The position numbers and the translations under genes were made by a program. The notes below the pieces were generated by a model. That model was not told the DNA's origin and searched no databases. It saw only the letters and a program-made list of their open reading frames with translations. From NCBI GenBank assembly GCA_024509875.1, contig JAMPIV010011331.1:1-64000 (forward strand): DNA of 64,000 bases, in the 5' to 3' direction. Source of the DNA: Oreohelix idahoensis (Eukaryota; Mollusca; Gastropoda; Stylommatophora; Oreohelicidae). Shown here one piece after another: positions 1-11,260 of this stretch (position 1 is its first letter; each line of letters starts with the position of its first letter).

Positions 1-87
1 TGATCTGTTACTTCCATGTCGAGCCTTGCCTAAACCTTTCTGAGGCCAAGGTTTCCTTCCACCTCCTTTCATCTCAGCTCGAGATGG
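1..87 (-). CDS. MRPL4: MRPL4 exon, partial ([11 protein letters not shown] core)
   Basis: Read on the minus strand from 87 to 1 this encodes [18 protein letters not shown] followed by [11 protein letters not shown], the conserved rRNA-binding core of mitochondrial L4. It is open to the window edge. The acceptor is ambiguous. AG at 89-88 (start 87) gives the phase 0 required by the preceding exon but shortens the usual linker before the core. AG at 96-95 fits the protein family better but does not match the phase, so a missed micro-exon is possible. Confidence 0.88.
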
Positions 88-3000
88 CTCAAAACTGTAA
101 TTCTTAAAATTAAAACAGGGTTAAGTTCAACCATGTGGTCCTGGAACTGACATTGGGCAGCAAAGAATAGGACATATCAAGCATGCTGTAAAGGCAACTT
201 AAGAGGGTTCTGCACAGGGGCTAGAAATCTCACCATGTAAAAAGATTGCTAAAAGTCTAAAAGAACTATGACTGCATGAGTGCACAACACTTTTAGTGCA
301 AGCCTTCTGTGAGAGGGACAAATGCTCCTTAGGAAGTGAAAAAAAGGAGAAGATGCAGTTTATTTCCCATACATTTTATGAAGCATACTTTACCAAACTT
401 GCAACTATTTTGCAACAACAGAACTTAAGAGTTACATGGTAATCTTTACCTTTAGTGCCGTCGAGTATGTATAATGTGTATTTTCGTATCATTTAGAGTT
501 AGGGTTGGGGTTATGTTCAGGGCTAACCCCAACCCTAATCCTAACTCAATAAACATATTATACATACTCGACGGCACTAAAGGTAAAGATTACCGAGTTA
601 CATTATAGGTGTTGTATTTATACAACATATATGTTTCATTATGTCTATCTCCAGCTCTCTTTTCTCCATGCATTCTTTGGTCTTCCTCTACTTCTCTTAG
701 TTTAGTCTAACAGTTTAGTTTAGTCTAATGACAAACATTAAAATTTGTTAAAGTTAAAAAACCAGACAGCAAAAAAAAACCAACATTTGAGGAGGATGGG
801 GGAGAGAAAAAAAACAAAAGAGAGAGAGAAATAGTCAAAGACAGATAAAAAAAAAAAAGAGGAAAGTGATCTTGAAATGTCATGACAACTGGCATTACTG
901 ATCATATCTATTAACTTGCAGTCCTTGCTGGTGTTTATAAAATCTTTTGTTGACTTCTCCCATGCTAATTTTTCTTTGTTGACCTGTGTTTGTTTCCCAT
1001 TGTGTTTCTTTTTTATATGCTCTTTCCTACCCATAATAGGCCCAATTAAAAAAAGAGGACTGCTAATTTCTCACAGATGTAACAAGTTTATTTGCCTCTT
1101 TCAGGGCATCCCCTCTAGCGGTTCAAATCATTTTACATATTCTCCTTAACACCACACCTCTGTGACCTCCACTGATCTTGTTTGTTCACTGAATATGCAT
1201 GATTCACCTCCACATGGTAACACCAGCTCTGTGTAACAATGGAGAACTCCCCGTCTTCCAATGACAAACACTGCTGCATAGGATGTTTTTCACTTTCTGG
1301 AATGCTGCTTTCCTTAGGGCTAAACTGTTGTTAATATCTGGGCTGCATCAATGATCTTATGTTATTAGCGTAATCAAGTTACTTGCATCCCTTTTTTCAA
1401 AACTATCCAATTACGGCATTCTGGAGATTTAAAAGAAATTATACATGACTATTGCAAGTATCTGTATTTTTTGCTACATAGGATAAGGACTTTGTTTTTA
1501 CTATGTGTCACTACCAAATCAATAATTTCCCGTAGCTTTTTATTGCTTTTCACTATTATGACTGCATCATCAGCACATTACAATGTTGTTTATACACAAG
1601 TCTGTACATTATTATCTGAACACCCAAAAACCAAAATATTCTGAAAACCGAAAGTTTTTCTGGGCGAATTTGGGCTACTTTTCTATCACAGTGGTTAGTG
1701 CACTGGCTTCCTAGCTCAGTGGTCCATGGTTCGATCCCCAGCTTAGGTGGGATTTTTTAGACCGGAAACGGCTCTGAGGTCGACCCAGCTTCATGAATTG
1801 GGCACCACAGCAACTCTGAGAAGGTTAACGGGGGCAGTGTTATGCTGACATCATCACCCCTTGTGTGCTGATAGTCAAGAATGATGGCCTAACACCATAT
1901 TCCCAATATGCCTCAATGGGCGTCTAACGGGATCCTTAATCCTTTATATTATATTACACATTCTTAATCGTACTAAACCTTTGCCATTAATATGGTACCT
2001 AGCATTTTTATAACTTCCTTATGCTATTCATTCATTTCCATGTTGGCCCTGTATAGAGCATAGAGACGCCCCGTACAGAGCATAGAGACAACCCGTATAG
2101 AGCATAGAGACACCCCTACAGGAAGACGTTACCACAGCAGTCGTGTACGTCTGCATCTGTGGTTTCTGCAGCAATTTGTTTTAGTTAAGAGATTGTGCTT
2201 GTGGTGAAGACCTTCTAAGGCTTACCAATTAATGTTCTGCCTCAACAACACTAAAACATGAAAGATACAAGACATGAAGAATTTCTTAGTTTTAACTAAT
2301 AAAAGCATAATTTTATTACTTACAATGTGCCTGTACATTTTTTGCCAATGGACATTTTTATGAAGTATGTCAATTCTGTAAACAAAACATAAAATAATTT
2401 AATCCTTAGAATTTCAAGTTAAAATTATTTTTGAACAACTCATCTACCTATATTTTCAATAAAAAGTACAGAAGGAACATACAAGAACTATATTAGTGTG
2501 CGTATGATGACAAGACAATTCATCCTGTCAAAATGCCTCAACCATGGTGCCATGTAAATTTTAATCTAACCATTCAAACCTAAAAACACAAACTACATGA
2601 ACAACTGTACAAACACACAGCCTAAAAACATGAACAACTGAACAAACATAAAGCCTAAAAACACAAACATGGACAACTGTGCAAACAAGAAAGCCCCAAA
2701 ACACAAACATCATGAAAAATTGTAAAATCTAAAAAAACAAACATGAACAAATCAAAAGAAAGCAAGTAAGATCACTGTCCTGTATAGTCCCTGTGGGGTC
2801 TCTGATGAGACAAAGAAAGAAAATGACTACTGCTCCCTCATGCATGTCATACAAGGCTCACTAACATGAGACTGTACATAGGGCTGGCAACCTCATCCTT
2901 ATAAAAATGAATTCCTACAGAAAACACTGCTGCAAGAGCATGTGCATGCTTTGTACAGACTTCCTGCAAGGGAACCAGCCGCAGTGGTTGGCTCCATGCT

Positions 3001-4530
3001 CCATATGGCGTGCAAAAGAAAACAATGAATGAGTTCTGATCATTCTACTCAGCCACCCAAGATGGGAGAATGTTCAAACATTAAGCGAGCAAAGGGAAAT
3101 TGCACGAGTGGCAGCAAAAATAAAACTGACATCTGAGGCTGTGTAAAACAAGATGGAAGAGAGTAAAAAGGAACATACTCAACACTGGAGAAATGGTTGT
3201 CCTCAGGATGCATCGAAGACTGCACACAGTCAAAGACCACCAGGAACAACATGGGACAATAACATATATTATCTGTAGTTTAAGATGAATCAACAAACAA
3301 AACATATTCATTATCAGACAGTCACTGCTAACATATATTATCTGTAGTTTAAGATGAATCAACAAACAAAACATATTCATGATCATACAGTCACTGCTAA
3401 CATATATTATCTGTAGTTTAAGATGAATCAACAAACAAAACATATTCATTATCAGACAGTCACTGCTAACATATATTACCTGTAGTTTAAGATGAATCAA
3501 CAAACAAAACATATTCATTATCAGACAGTCACTGCTAACATATATTATCTGTAGTTTAAGATGAATCAACAAACAAGACATAAAAACTCTGAAAATTACA
3601 TAACTACAATTATACTGCAAACTCTGGAAATTACATAACTAAAATCATAATGAGCGTCCGACTGACAGAGTGGTTAGAGTGCTGGTCTCTTGCTGCAAAT
3701 TACAGTTCCGACACCCTCCAGTCTACCCAGCGGTTAATGGGTACCTGACTCTGCTGTTTGGGTTAACGAAGAAGGCAGCGTGGAAGGGAACTGGTCACCA
3801 CACTTCTCAATGCTGGACCTAGTATGGTGAAGTCTCCAACACTTCACTCCCCTATGGCAGTATCTGCTATGGGACTACCTTTTACAATCCCAGAAGATTT
3901 AATTTTGATAACATAACAAGAGTCAAATTGCAGACTCTGGAGATTCAATTTTGATACCATAAATACAATCATAATGTGAAGTCTGGAAATCACAGACCTT
4001 ATTGTTAAACATTTATTTCTTTACTCAGACAAGAACTGACCTTGGATAAACAGCAAACACATCAGGATGAAGATCAAGCATGCCAATTTTGGTGCTCTCA
4101 AGTGTGTTCATAGACTCGACCCACGTCAGACGAGGATAAGTATGGTCCACGGGGTATTTGAGAGTCCTAGATGTCATCAGAGGTGTCTCCAATGTGCCAG
4201 AGACTGGCAAAATGAACATTGGATTTTAAAGTGTTGAAAATTAAAGAGATTAAAAACATCCATTAATTAAAAACATCTGCACACCAGTGCGTAATTAATG
4301 ACAGGAACTTTTAAATTTTCTTCTGCACTGATATGATGAATATTGCAAGTTAAAGGTAATTTGAAAGCAAATAAATTTGGAGAAAAAAAAAATAATAATA
4401 ATAAATATAAAGGAAAAAATGCACACATATTTGTACCTTTTTCAATTTCATCTCCTGGATCAGATACTGATCCATGATCTTCAGAAGACCCAACACTTTG
4501 TTGTAATCTAGTACAGGTTGTTAGAAGAGC
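1..4530 (-). CDS. MRPL4: MRPL4, mitochondrial ribosomal protein L4 (uL4m), 5' part, spliced, cut by window edge
   Basis: Component of the large subunit of the mitochondrial ribosome, imported into the matrix, where uL4 proteins contact 23S-like rRNA. Four minus-strand exons were recognised by protein similarity and joined by GT-AG junctions with matching phases: 4530-4437 (starts phase 0, leaves 1 base), 4203-4041 (leaves 2 bases), 2375-2324 (ends in phase 0), 87-1. The diagnostic stretches are WVES and DLHPDVFA in the second, [14 protein letters not shown] in the third, and [11 protein letters not shown] followed by ARHGS in the fourth, all hallmarks of mitochondrial L4. The C-terminal half lies left of the window. 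The N-terminal exon is uncertain (see 12593-12664). Confidence 0.9.
438..594. mobile_element. 157-bp foldback MITE with 9-bp target duplication
   Basis: The arms are about 38 bp and essentially perfect inverted repeats, beginning GGTAATCTTTACCTTTAGTG on each strand. The centre is itself inverted (ttagggttggggtta against taaccccaaccctaa), so the whole element can fold into one hairpin. It is flanked by the direct repeat gagttacat (429-437 and 595-603). A 9-bp duplication is typical of Mutator-like elements, but no transposase is present, so the superfamily is inferred. Confidence 0.85.
604..1680. other. AT-rich MRPL4 intron/flank, no gene recognised
   Basis: Purine-rich and T-rich runs with short open frames on both strands that have no domain signature. 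Nothing supportable was found here. Confidence 0.5.
1681..1935 (+). repeat. tRNA-derived SINE, family A
   Basis: The head contains an A-box-like tggttagtgcactgg and a B-box-like ggttcgatccc with spacing like an internal Pol III promoter. It is followed by a non-tRNA body ending in the 'gcgtctaacgggatcctta' region. The tRNA-like part lacks a convincing acceptor stem, so this is a retroposed element, not a tRNA gene. Confidence 0.6.
2005..2240 (+). repeat. Dispersed repeat R1, degraded copy with internal 24-bp triplication
   Basis: It contains the R1 signature 'gtggtttctgcagcaatttgtttta', shared with copies at 22930, 24250, 30570 and 54315. At about 2052-2117 a unit around 'tatagagcatagagac' is repeated three times. 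Confidence 0.5.
2324..2375 (-). CDS. MRPL4: MRPL4 exon ([10 protein letters not shown])
   Basis: A 52-nt exon. The acceptor is TTTACAG and the donor is GTAAGT. The first base completes the split arginine codon of the preceding exon. It then encodes [17 protein letters not shown], matching the 'DILH...WQ..Y..' segment found just after DLHPDVF in all mitochondrial L4 proteins. The phase agrees with the exon at 4041-4203. Confidence 0.88.
2576..2750. repeat. Degenerate tandem repeat, about 35-45 bp unit
   Basis: Around five imperfect units of the type 'cctaaaaacacaaac...catgaacaactg...acaaaca' follow one another. Non-coding, inside an MRPL4 intron. Confidence 0.65.
2780..3040 (-). repeat. Dispersed repeat R1, minus copy
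   Basis: Reverse-complement of the R1 family: 'tctctgatgagacaaagaaag' at one end, and 'gcaagagcatgtgcatgctt' and 'caagggaaccagccgcagtgg' near the other. Similar copies lie at 8290-8425 and 42940-43085. Confidence 0.6.
3261..3590. repeat. 69-bp tandem repeat, five copies
   Basis: Copies start at 3261, 3330, 3399, 3468 and 3537, an exact period of 69 bp, beginning aacatatattatctgtag. Differences are mostly single bases. Because 69 is divisible by three, an artificial open frame runs through the array on the minus strand. Confidence 0.93.
3650..3895 (+). repeat. tRNA-derived SINE, family B
   Basis: The head 'cagagtggttagagtgctgg' resembles an A box. The body includes 'aatgggtacctgactctg' and 'cactcccctatggcagtatc'. 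Related copies: 34408-34640 (+), 52935-53115 (-), 57120-57205 (+, tail only), 7455-7540 (-, tail only). Confidence 0.6.
4041..4203 (-). CDS. MRPL4: MRPL4 exon (WVES...DLHPDVFA)
   Basis: A 163-nt exon between acceptor TTGCCAG and donor GTCAGT. It encodes a segment containing YPRLTWVES and [13 protein letters not shown], the start of the conserved L4 domain. The first two bases complete a valine codon begun by the exon at 4437-4530. The last two bases start an arginine codon finished at 2375. Confidence 0.9.
4437..4530 (-). CDS. MRPL4: MRPL4 exon, N-terminal variable region
   Basis: A 94-nt exon with acceptor TGTTACAG and donor GTACAA. It encodes [14 protein letters not shown] and a Ser/Asp/Glu-rich stretch ending GDEIEK. 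The sequence is not conserved, but position, splice sites and phase (+1, matching the next exon) fit the poorly conserved region between the presequence and the L4 domain. Confidence 0.7.
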
Positions 4531-4569
4531 CTGTAACAGAACAATATATATATTTATATATACTGATTA

Positions 4570-4965
4570 AATATATATACAGGCTGTCCTTGACTTACGA
4601 CATGTGGCTTACGACCACTCATACTAATGACAGCCACACCATTAATCCTATTACATTATTTTCGTCTACCGACGTAAGGTCATAAATTTTACTTATATAT
4701 TTATTCCTTATTCATTACAGTATAATACTGTACTGCAGTCATTTTGTAATTTTCGACTTTTTTTTCTTTTCACTATTAAAAAAAAAAAGAGTGAAACTAG
4801 TTAAAAGAACGTGACAAAACAGCTTATACATTTTAGCATTCAGGCATTTTAGCTGTTAAAATATTCTTATGGTTCATATAGTATAAAGTAATTTCTGATG
4901 CACAATCACTTCAACTTATGATGGTGTCGACAGACCAGAGCCCCATTGTAAGAAGAGAACATTTA
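4570..4965. mobile_element. pogo/Tigger-like non-autonomous remnant
   Basis: The left end reads caggctgtccttgacttacg and the right end has 'ccccattgtaagaagagaac', a mutated inverted form. Internal 'cttatgatggtgtcgacaga' resembles MITEs with 'cgacttacgac' termini. Ends are eroded and no target duplication was seen. Confidence 0.4.
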
Positions 4966-5024
4966 TATACTTGTAATTTCATGCATACACAGACTGAATC
5001 TGTAACATATATATATTAAAATCC

Positions 5025-5427
<403 letters not shown>

Positions 5428-5429
5428 TA

Positions 5430-6736
5430 TACGAGGCGTGTTCAAATGAAACCCGTCCCAGTGGCTTTATAACAAATATATGTAAGGTAATGATAATGGA
5501 CAATGCCTCATATCACAACGTTGTGGCACCAGAAGATAAAGTTTCTAATTCACCAAGTATTAAAGGTGTAATAAAGATTTGGCTGACCATAAACAACATT
5601 CCATTCAATCAGCAGGAGTAGTAGAATTAAATACAGCAATTGTTATGAAGCAAGTACCCACTGGGGTTCTTTAAAATTGTCACCATAGGCATTCAGACAC
5701 GCATCCCACTGCTTGGGTAGACGGCGGATGCCGTCCGAGAAAAATGACTTTGGTTGCTTATTGAACCATTTGGTCACCGAGGCCCTGACGTCTGCATCAG
5801 AGTCGAATCGTTGTCCCTTTAGAGATTTTTTTAAGGGTCCGAACAAATGAAAGTCACATGGTGACAGATCGGGGCTGTAGGCTGGGTGTGGCAGAACTTC
5901 CCACCTTTTCCTTGCTAACGCTTCCTGCACAATGTTCGCAACATGTGGACGAGCATTGTCGTGCAACAGAATCACACCACGCGAAAGCATGCCGGGTCGT
6001 TTATTCTTGATGGCTGTATGCTGGTTGTCTAGTGTGTCTTTGTAGCGGATGGTATTGATGTTCAAGCCAGGCTCTTTAAAGTCAACCAATAGAAGCCCTT
6101 CATGGTCAAAAAATGCGGTCAGCATAACCTTACCGGCTGAAATCTGTGACTTGAATTTTTTGGGTTTTGGTGATCCGGGATGTTTCCATTGCATGCTCGC
6201 TGTTTTGCTGCACGGCTCAAAGTGGTGGCACCACGACTCATCGCCTGCCACTATGCGCAACAGAAATGCATCACCCTCCTCTTCGTAACGCAGCAGGTGG
6301 TTCAAACTCCACCCCATGTGTTCTTCCTTATGGCGATGGCTTCTTCTGTCGCAACAATATGCACCTGATCTGGCCGTGGAAGATCTTTCGTTAACTGACG
6401 TCCTTCTCGAAACATTCGTGCCGTCTTTCACTGTAGTCTTAGACACACTTTTGTCACCATACACTGCTTTCATTCGGCGATGAATGTCGGCTGGTCGACA
6501 TCCTTCGGCTGTTAGGAACTGGATCACCGCTCGATGATCGACCTTGGACGGATTCCGTATCACACTGGCCATTATTTTAACGGTCTGCAGCACAAACAAT
6601 GAATACTAGGAGAATGAACACTTACACACTTGTACATTCGTATGTGCTTATTACGTCAGATGTGATGTCATCATGCTCCTCCTACAAATGTCCACTTCGC
6701 GCAGCACGGGCGAGTTTCATTTGAACACGCCTCGTA
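5430..6736 (-). mobile_element. Mariner transposon copy 1
   Basis: The termini are inverted repeats beginning tacgaggcgtgttcaaatga, flanked by TA on each side (5428-5429, 6737-6738), the mariner target. Length is about 1.3 kb, the usual mariner size. It encodes a transposase-derived frame at 5643-6599. It lies in the proposed first intron of MRPL4. A second copy sits at 20387-21575. Confidence 0.93.
5643..6599 (-). pseudogene. Mariner transposase, internally deleted, D,D34D triad retained
   Basis: An open frame of 318 codons; the likely native start is the second Met ([19 protein letters not shown] at 6572). The N-terminal helix-turn-helix region is followed by GDESW (first Asp), LLHDNARPH (second Asp) and [12 protein letters not shown] (third Asp). 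Exactly 34 residues separate the second and third Asp, the mariner spacing. About 60 residues usually found between the DNA-binding and catalytic parts are missing, and residues around 58-85 are in a shifted frame. Activity is therefore unlikely although the frame is open. Confidence 0.88.
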
Positions 6737-6739
6737 TAT

Positions 6740-7010
6740 ATATATATTAAAGGGTGTCCGAGAATGATTCATTGGATAATGAAGTTCAATAGCCTTGAGC
6801 AGATACAGTGTTGCAGATAAATGATGCTGCATTTACAGCCTTAACCCAAGGAATTGTATTGGTCACATTCATTGAAACTGATTGCCCCTTAGCTGCTGCA
6901 AACCACATGGTGGGAACTGGAGTTTCAGCTGGAAAGTGTACATGTAACAAAGGGTGCCAACAAGGAGACATACTGAATAACAGTATCCTGTGCATTTTAT
7001 TTTGAATGTA
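6740..7010 (+). other. Unrecognised conserved-looking segment with small Cys-rich frame
   Basis: A frame of 65 codons at 6808-7005 ends with GKCTCNKGCQQGDILNN. It is not a protein I recognise; it may be a decayed Cys-rich TE tail. No splice sites or homology support it as a gene. Confidence 0.25.
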
Positions 7011-7109
7011 ATTTCAAGACCTCCTAGTTTTAAAATGGTATGAAAAGATCCCCAATGTGGAACTGATTAAATGAAAGGACATTGGCTTCACACAGGATAA
7101 CACAATGAG

Positions 7110-7330
7110 GAAATCAGCTGACAACATTAGAAGACAGTCCTTGGTCTGGAACTCCCCAGGCAAAAGAAACAGAGAAATACCAAAAACATATGGATAAGAG
7201 ACCTGGAGACAGACATAAAAAACAATTACAGAAGATTTGGACAGAACTTGAACTGATGGCATTGAAGAGGATGGCTGAGCATTAACAAGACTGAAGATAA
7301 CATGCTCCACAGTCATCTAAAATGGTAAAG
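7110..7330 (+). repeat. LINE family C, 3'-end fragment
   Basis: Shares 'aggcagtccttgttctggaa'-type sequence and downstream order with copies at 24580-25140, 32190-32395 and 43150-43390, but has decayed stops. Too short and broken to name a protein. Confidence 0.55.
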
Positions 7331-7833
7331 ATGAATAAGGATGATAAATATGAATTATTCAACATTGGCATTGTCCATCAAATCCTCTTAAGCTTATGAC
7401 TTTTTATTCCCTGTTGCTTCGTTTCCATGCCTCCAATCCGTAGTGAATGGTAAAAAGGAGCCCCATAGCAGATACTGATGTAGGAGAGTGAAGTGTGAGA
7501 GACTTCATTACACTAAGTCCAGTATCACATTCATTACTTTTTTTTCTATATTTCATCTCAGTGATATAGCTTTGAATGCACCTAAAATCTTCTATGTCCT
7601 CAAATTCACCTCTTCAACCTTTCTTTGTTCTGTGCTTCTGACATTCATCTCCCATATCTTGCTTTGCAGCCACTTCATTTACAGCTTGCTGAAGTAATAA
7701 ATATTACAAACAAATACTTGTAATTTCATACATACACAGACTGAATCGGTAGCATATATATTAAACTACCTTATTTTGTATTCACCATAAAACTGTCTGT
7801 GGTGGCGGGATTTAAAAGAATATTCAGCTGCAG

Positions 7834-7917
7834 TCCTTGAGACCACAGCAGTTAGTTATCCTTGAGACCACAGCAGTTAGCTATCCTTGAGACCACAGCA
7901 ATTAGTTATCCTTGTAC
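7834..7917. repeat. 29-bp tandem repeat, three copies
   Basis: The unit ccttgagaccacagcagtta plus 'gttat' is repeated three times with one or two changes. Confidence 0.85.
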
Positions 7918-8424
7918 TACTATATTGTTATAATGTGACCATTTTCAATGCTGAATGATCTGCTAACCAAAGACAAACCTGATATTGGAACTAAACACTT
8001 GTCATAAGCAGTCACACAAGAATATGGAATAAGGGGTATGAAAAAATTAATTAACTAACATGAACATCAACACAATATTAAACTAAGGCCAATTAAATCC
8101 TTTAATATTAAAAAATGAAAATTATATTACTGTTCTGAGTACACTTCTGCAGAACACACCATCGCAAAGAAAAAAAAATCACACGCAAAATGTGCATGTA
8201 AAGAGGTTAGGGTATTGTCTAACTATAACACAAGCAAAACACAAGCTGTGCCATTATAACAAGGTCTTGGACTTTTTTCATTATTTCATGTCACCTGTGG
8301 CTTAAAATATGGGGCCTGGCATCCTCATCATGTAAAAAAAACTACCATGGAAGCCACTGCTGCAAGAGCATGTGAATGCTTGGTGCAGGCTTTCTGTAAG
8401 GGGACCAGCTGTTGTGGTGTATTT

Positions 8425-10037
8425 CTCAGAACTCCTTGATGGTGAGCAAGGTCAAGCATCAGAAATGATAACCACTAGCACAGAAGAGAAAACCAATGTT
8501 GGTGAAGATGACATAAAAATGGAACTGAAGGCAGCACTGGAGAAAATCAAGATGGGCAAAGCAGCAGGGCATGATGGTATAACACCAGAAATGGTTAAGT
8601 ACATGGGAGCAGCAGGTGACCTATTACTCTTAAGGGTCCTACTGGCAGCGTGGTGCAACAAGACCATACCAAAGGATTGGGAGATTGCCATCATAACACC
8701 AATTTTCAAAAAGGGTGACAATCGACAACGTGGAAACCAAAGAGGCATATCCCTTGTAAAATCTACTCTAGAATCCTGGAGCAGAGACTCAGACGCCTAG
8801 CTGAGCCACAATTGGATGAGGTCCAGTGTGGATTACAAGCAAACTGAAGTACTCAAGACCTAATCTTCACACTCAGACAGCTGAGTGAAAAGGCCCTTGA
8901 GTATAAGAGTGAGATCCATCTTTGTTTCATAGATCTGGAAAAGGCATTTGACAGGGTCCCCTGGAGCAAACTTTGGGACTGTTTGGCAAGGAAGAACATT
9001 CCAGCACCTCTGATTCATGATTTACAGAGCTTCTACAAGTCTTGCAGAAATTATGTGAGGACAGCAGAACATAAGTCAGAAGAGTTCAGGACCACCACTG
9101 GTGTAAGACAAGATGATATCCTGTCACCTTATCTTTTCATACTCCTCATGGACGATGTCATGAAAGCATGTAAGGAGAGAACAAGAAAGTATTCAGTGGG
9201 ATACTGGAAGATGAGAGGTCTGTATTTCAGAGCTGGCATTTGTTGATGATGTTGCCCTGATTGCTAAATCAGAGGCACATCTCCAATCCAACCTGCAAGT
9301 CTGGAAGGAAGAGCTGGAGAAGAGAGGGATGGTCATAAGCAGCTCTAAAACAAAAACCATGGTGATATCACTAGAAGAAAGAAGGCATCAGATTAAGCTG
9401 GGAGAACAGGTCCTGGGGCAGGTCGACCACTTTAAATACCTCAGAGCTGTTATAGACCGGAAGGGAGGCATCAAAGAAGAGTTGGCCACTCAAAAAGCAG
9501 CAGCTGGGAGACTTTTTCAGGCCATAAATCGAGGATTCCTCAGCAAGAGAGAGGTTGGTAAGAAAACGAAGATGGCTGTATACCGCTCCACCTATGTCCC
9601 AGTCTTGATGTATGGATGCGAGTCATGGGCAATGACTACAACCCACAAAATCCAGATCCAAACCTCAGAAATGAGGTATCTGAGGAAGGTGGTTGAAGTA
9701 ACAAGAAGAGCCTTGGTCCGCAACCAGATGATACGTCAAGGCCTAAAATCCCACCCCCTGCAGACCCAAGTAGAACAGTCCCAACTAAGATGGTTTGGCC
9801 ATGTCTGCAGAATGGGAGAAGATCGGCTACCACGACAAGCATGGGAAACTAAAAGCCAGGGTCCAGACCTCCAGGATGACCCAGAGTACGCTGGGAGGAC
9901 AACATTAGACAATCTTTGATGGACCTAGGACTAGAATGGAACCAGGCTAGGAGGAAGACAGCCGATAGGATAGTCTGGCGCTCTCTCTTCCAAAGCTCTA
10001 CACTTCACGGTAGGAGGGGAACGACTAAGTAAGTAAG
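8425..10037 (+). pseudogene. LINE family B, reverse transcriptase and 3' end, 5'-truncated and frameshifted
   Basis: Three frames together give a non-LTR reverse transcriptase: GKAAGHDGITPEMVK and WEIAIITPIFKKGD (8430-8800), FIDLEKAFDRVPW (about 8925), GVRQDDILSPYLF (about 9100), and FVDDVALI (about 9240, the YxDD active site in variant form). The C-terminal part (9329-9919) has LMYGCESWA and RWFGHVCRMG, typical of RTE/CR1-like elements. It ends in a short TAAG repeat at 10025-10037. Frameshifts near 8760, 8850 and 9240 make it dead. The same 3' end recurs at 55448-55600 on the minus strand. Confidence 0.85.
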
Positions 10038-10039
10038 TT

Positions 10040-11260
10040 AAACAGGAAAGGGTTAAGCTGAAAGTGAAACAAAATTTGCAGAAAGCCAAGGATATTCCAA
10101 TGCAATGCAGGAATTTGGAATCTACGAAAAACTCATTCAACTTATAACCAGGTCATTTTGGACGTTTTTAAGTCCTAAAGTCTGGGGGTCGACTTATAGT
10201 CGGATCGACTTATACTTGAGTATATACAGTATTTATTGTACACACTATTTATTGTACACACTATGATCACCATTTAAATTCAGTCTTACTTGAAGTTCCC
10301 CTTAAATTTTCTTGTTGCCATTTACAAAATAACATATAGCTGAAATGAAAAACAGTAGGATGTGTTCTTCAATGCCACCCAGAGAAGTCGCCCACATCAT
10401 AAGGGTTACGATTAAGATTAAATTTAGGTTTCTCCCTCATTACTGCATCTCTTAATTCTTTTTTAAGCCATATGTCCCATTGTTCATTTCAACCTAACAT
10501 ACAAAGCCCTGTCTGACGCTTAGCCAAGAGTTTACATACCACAAAAGGAGGAAAAATTGAGGTGTGGATATGGGGTGGTCTGTGGCTATGACGAGAAGGC
10601 CTGACACTAAGTCAAAAGTCATGGCATTACTATGTATGCAATATAGAAGTGTCTTTCAACAAGAAACAAAGGACAATTTTCTTTCTCAACAGATGCAGGC
10701 CTACATATTGCTTATATTCACAGCAGCATTGTCAACTTCAGTCGATGGACACAAACTCAATATGGACTTCAGTCACCACAACAACTCGAGTTGAGTTTTC
10801 TTATTCATGACTAGACTCTGTACTTCGCAGTCTTGTCATAAGGCACTCATACTGGGAACCCACAAATGGTTTTGTTTAAATTGGTAAAATAATTTTAGGT
10901 AAAAGGTGTCATCATTAAACAAGGTGCTCCATGTTGCCACATATTGCCAGACTGGCAATACATATTTACATTAAAGCTAGCCTTAACCTAACCCAAACCC
11001 TGTTTTGAGCTTTGTCAAACAGCTAACCTTAATCTAACACCAACCCTGTTTCAAGCTTTGTCAAAATTAATAACGGTCAACAAACACTGAGGTTGTTTTA
11101 AAAATGAAAACCAAAACTAATTCCAACTTTTTTGGCCAATATGGCAGCTCCCAGTCTAATGTCGCTCTGAGCTTAAAAATATTATTGCTTGATTTTTTTT
11201 TCACTTTCAGCTTAATCCTTTCCTGTTTAAAATGCTTGAAATCACTCCATAAATATGTAA
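10040..11260. repeat. Mixed decayed repeats
   Basis: Segment 10045-10150 recurs inverted near 11190-11260 ('aggaaagggttaagctgaaag'). 10160-10215 carries gggggtcgacttatagtcgg, resembling a DNA-transposon terminus. At 10975-11070 two imperfect units of 'aaccctgttttgagctttgt' follow each other. No coding potential was recognised. Confidence 0.45.

Noticed and set aside
495..545. Interstitial telomere
   Set aside because: Only one or two ttaggg-like units, forming the inverted core of the foldback MITE.
1681..1740. tRNA genes suggested by A/B-box-like sequence (also at 3650, 5400, 23767, 32567)
   Set aside because: No closed acceptor stem or anticodon arm could be drawn, and each is joined to a repeated non-tRNA body; these are SINE heads.
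3081..3620. 179-codon minus-strand frame with five internal repeats
   Set aside because: It is the 69-bp tandem array read in frame; no start context, splice sites or homology.
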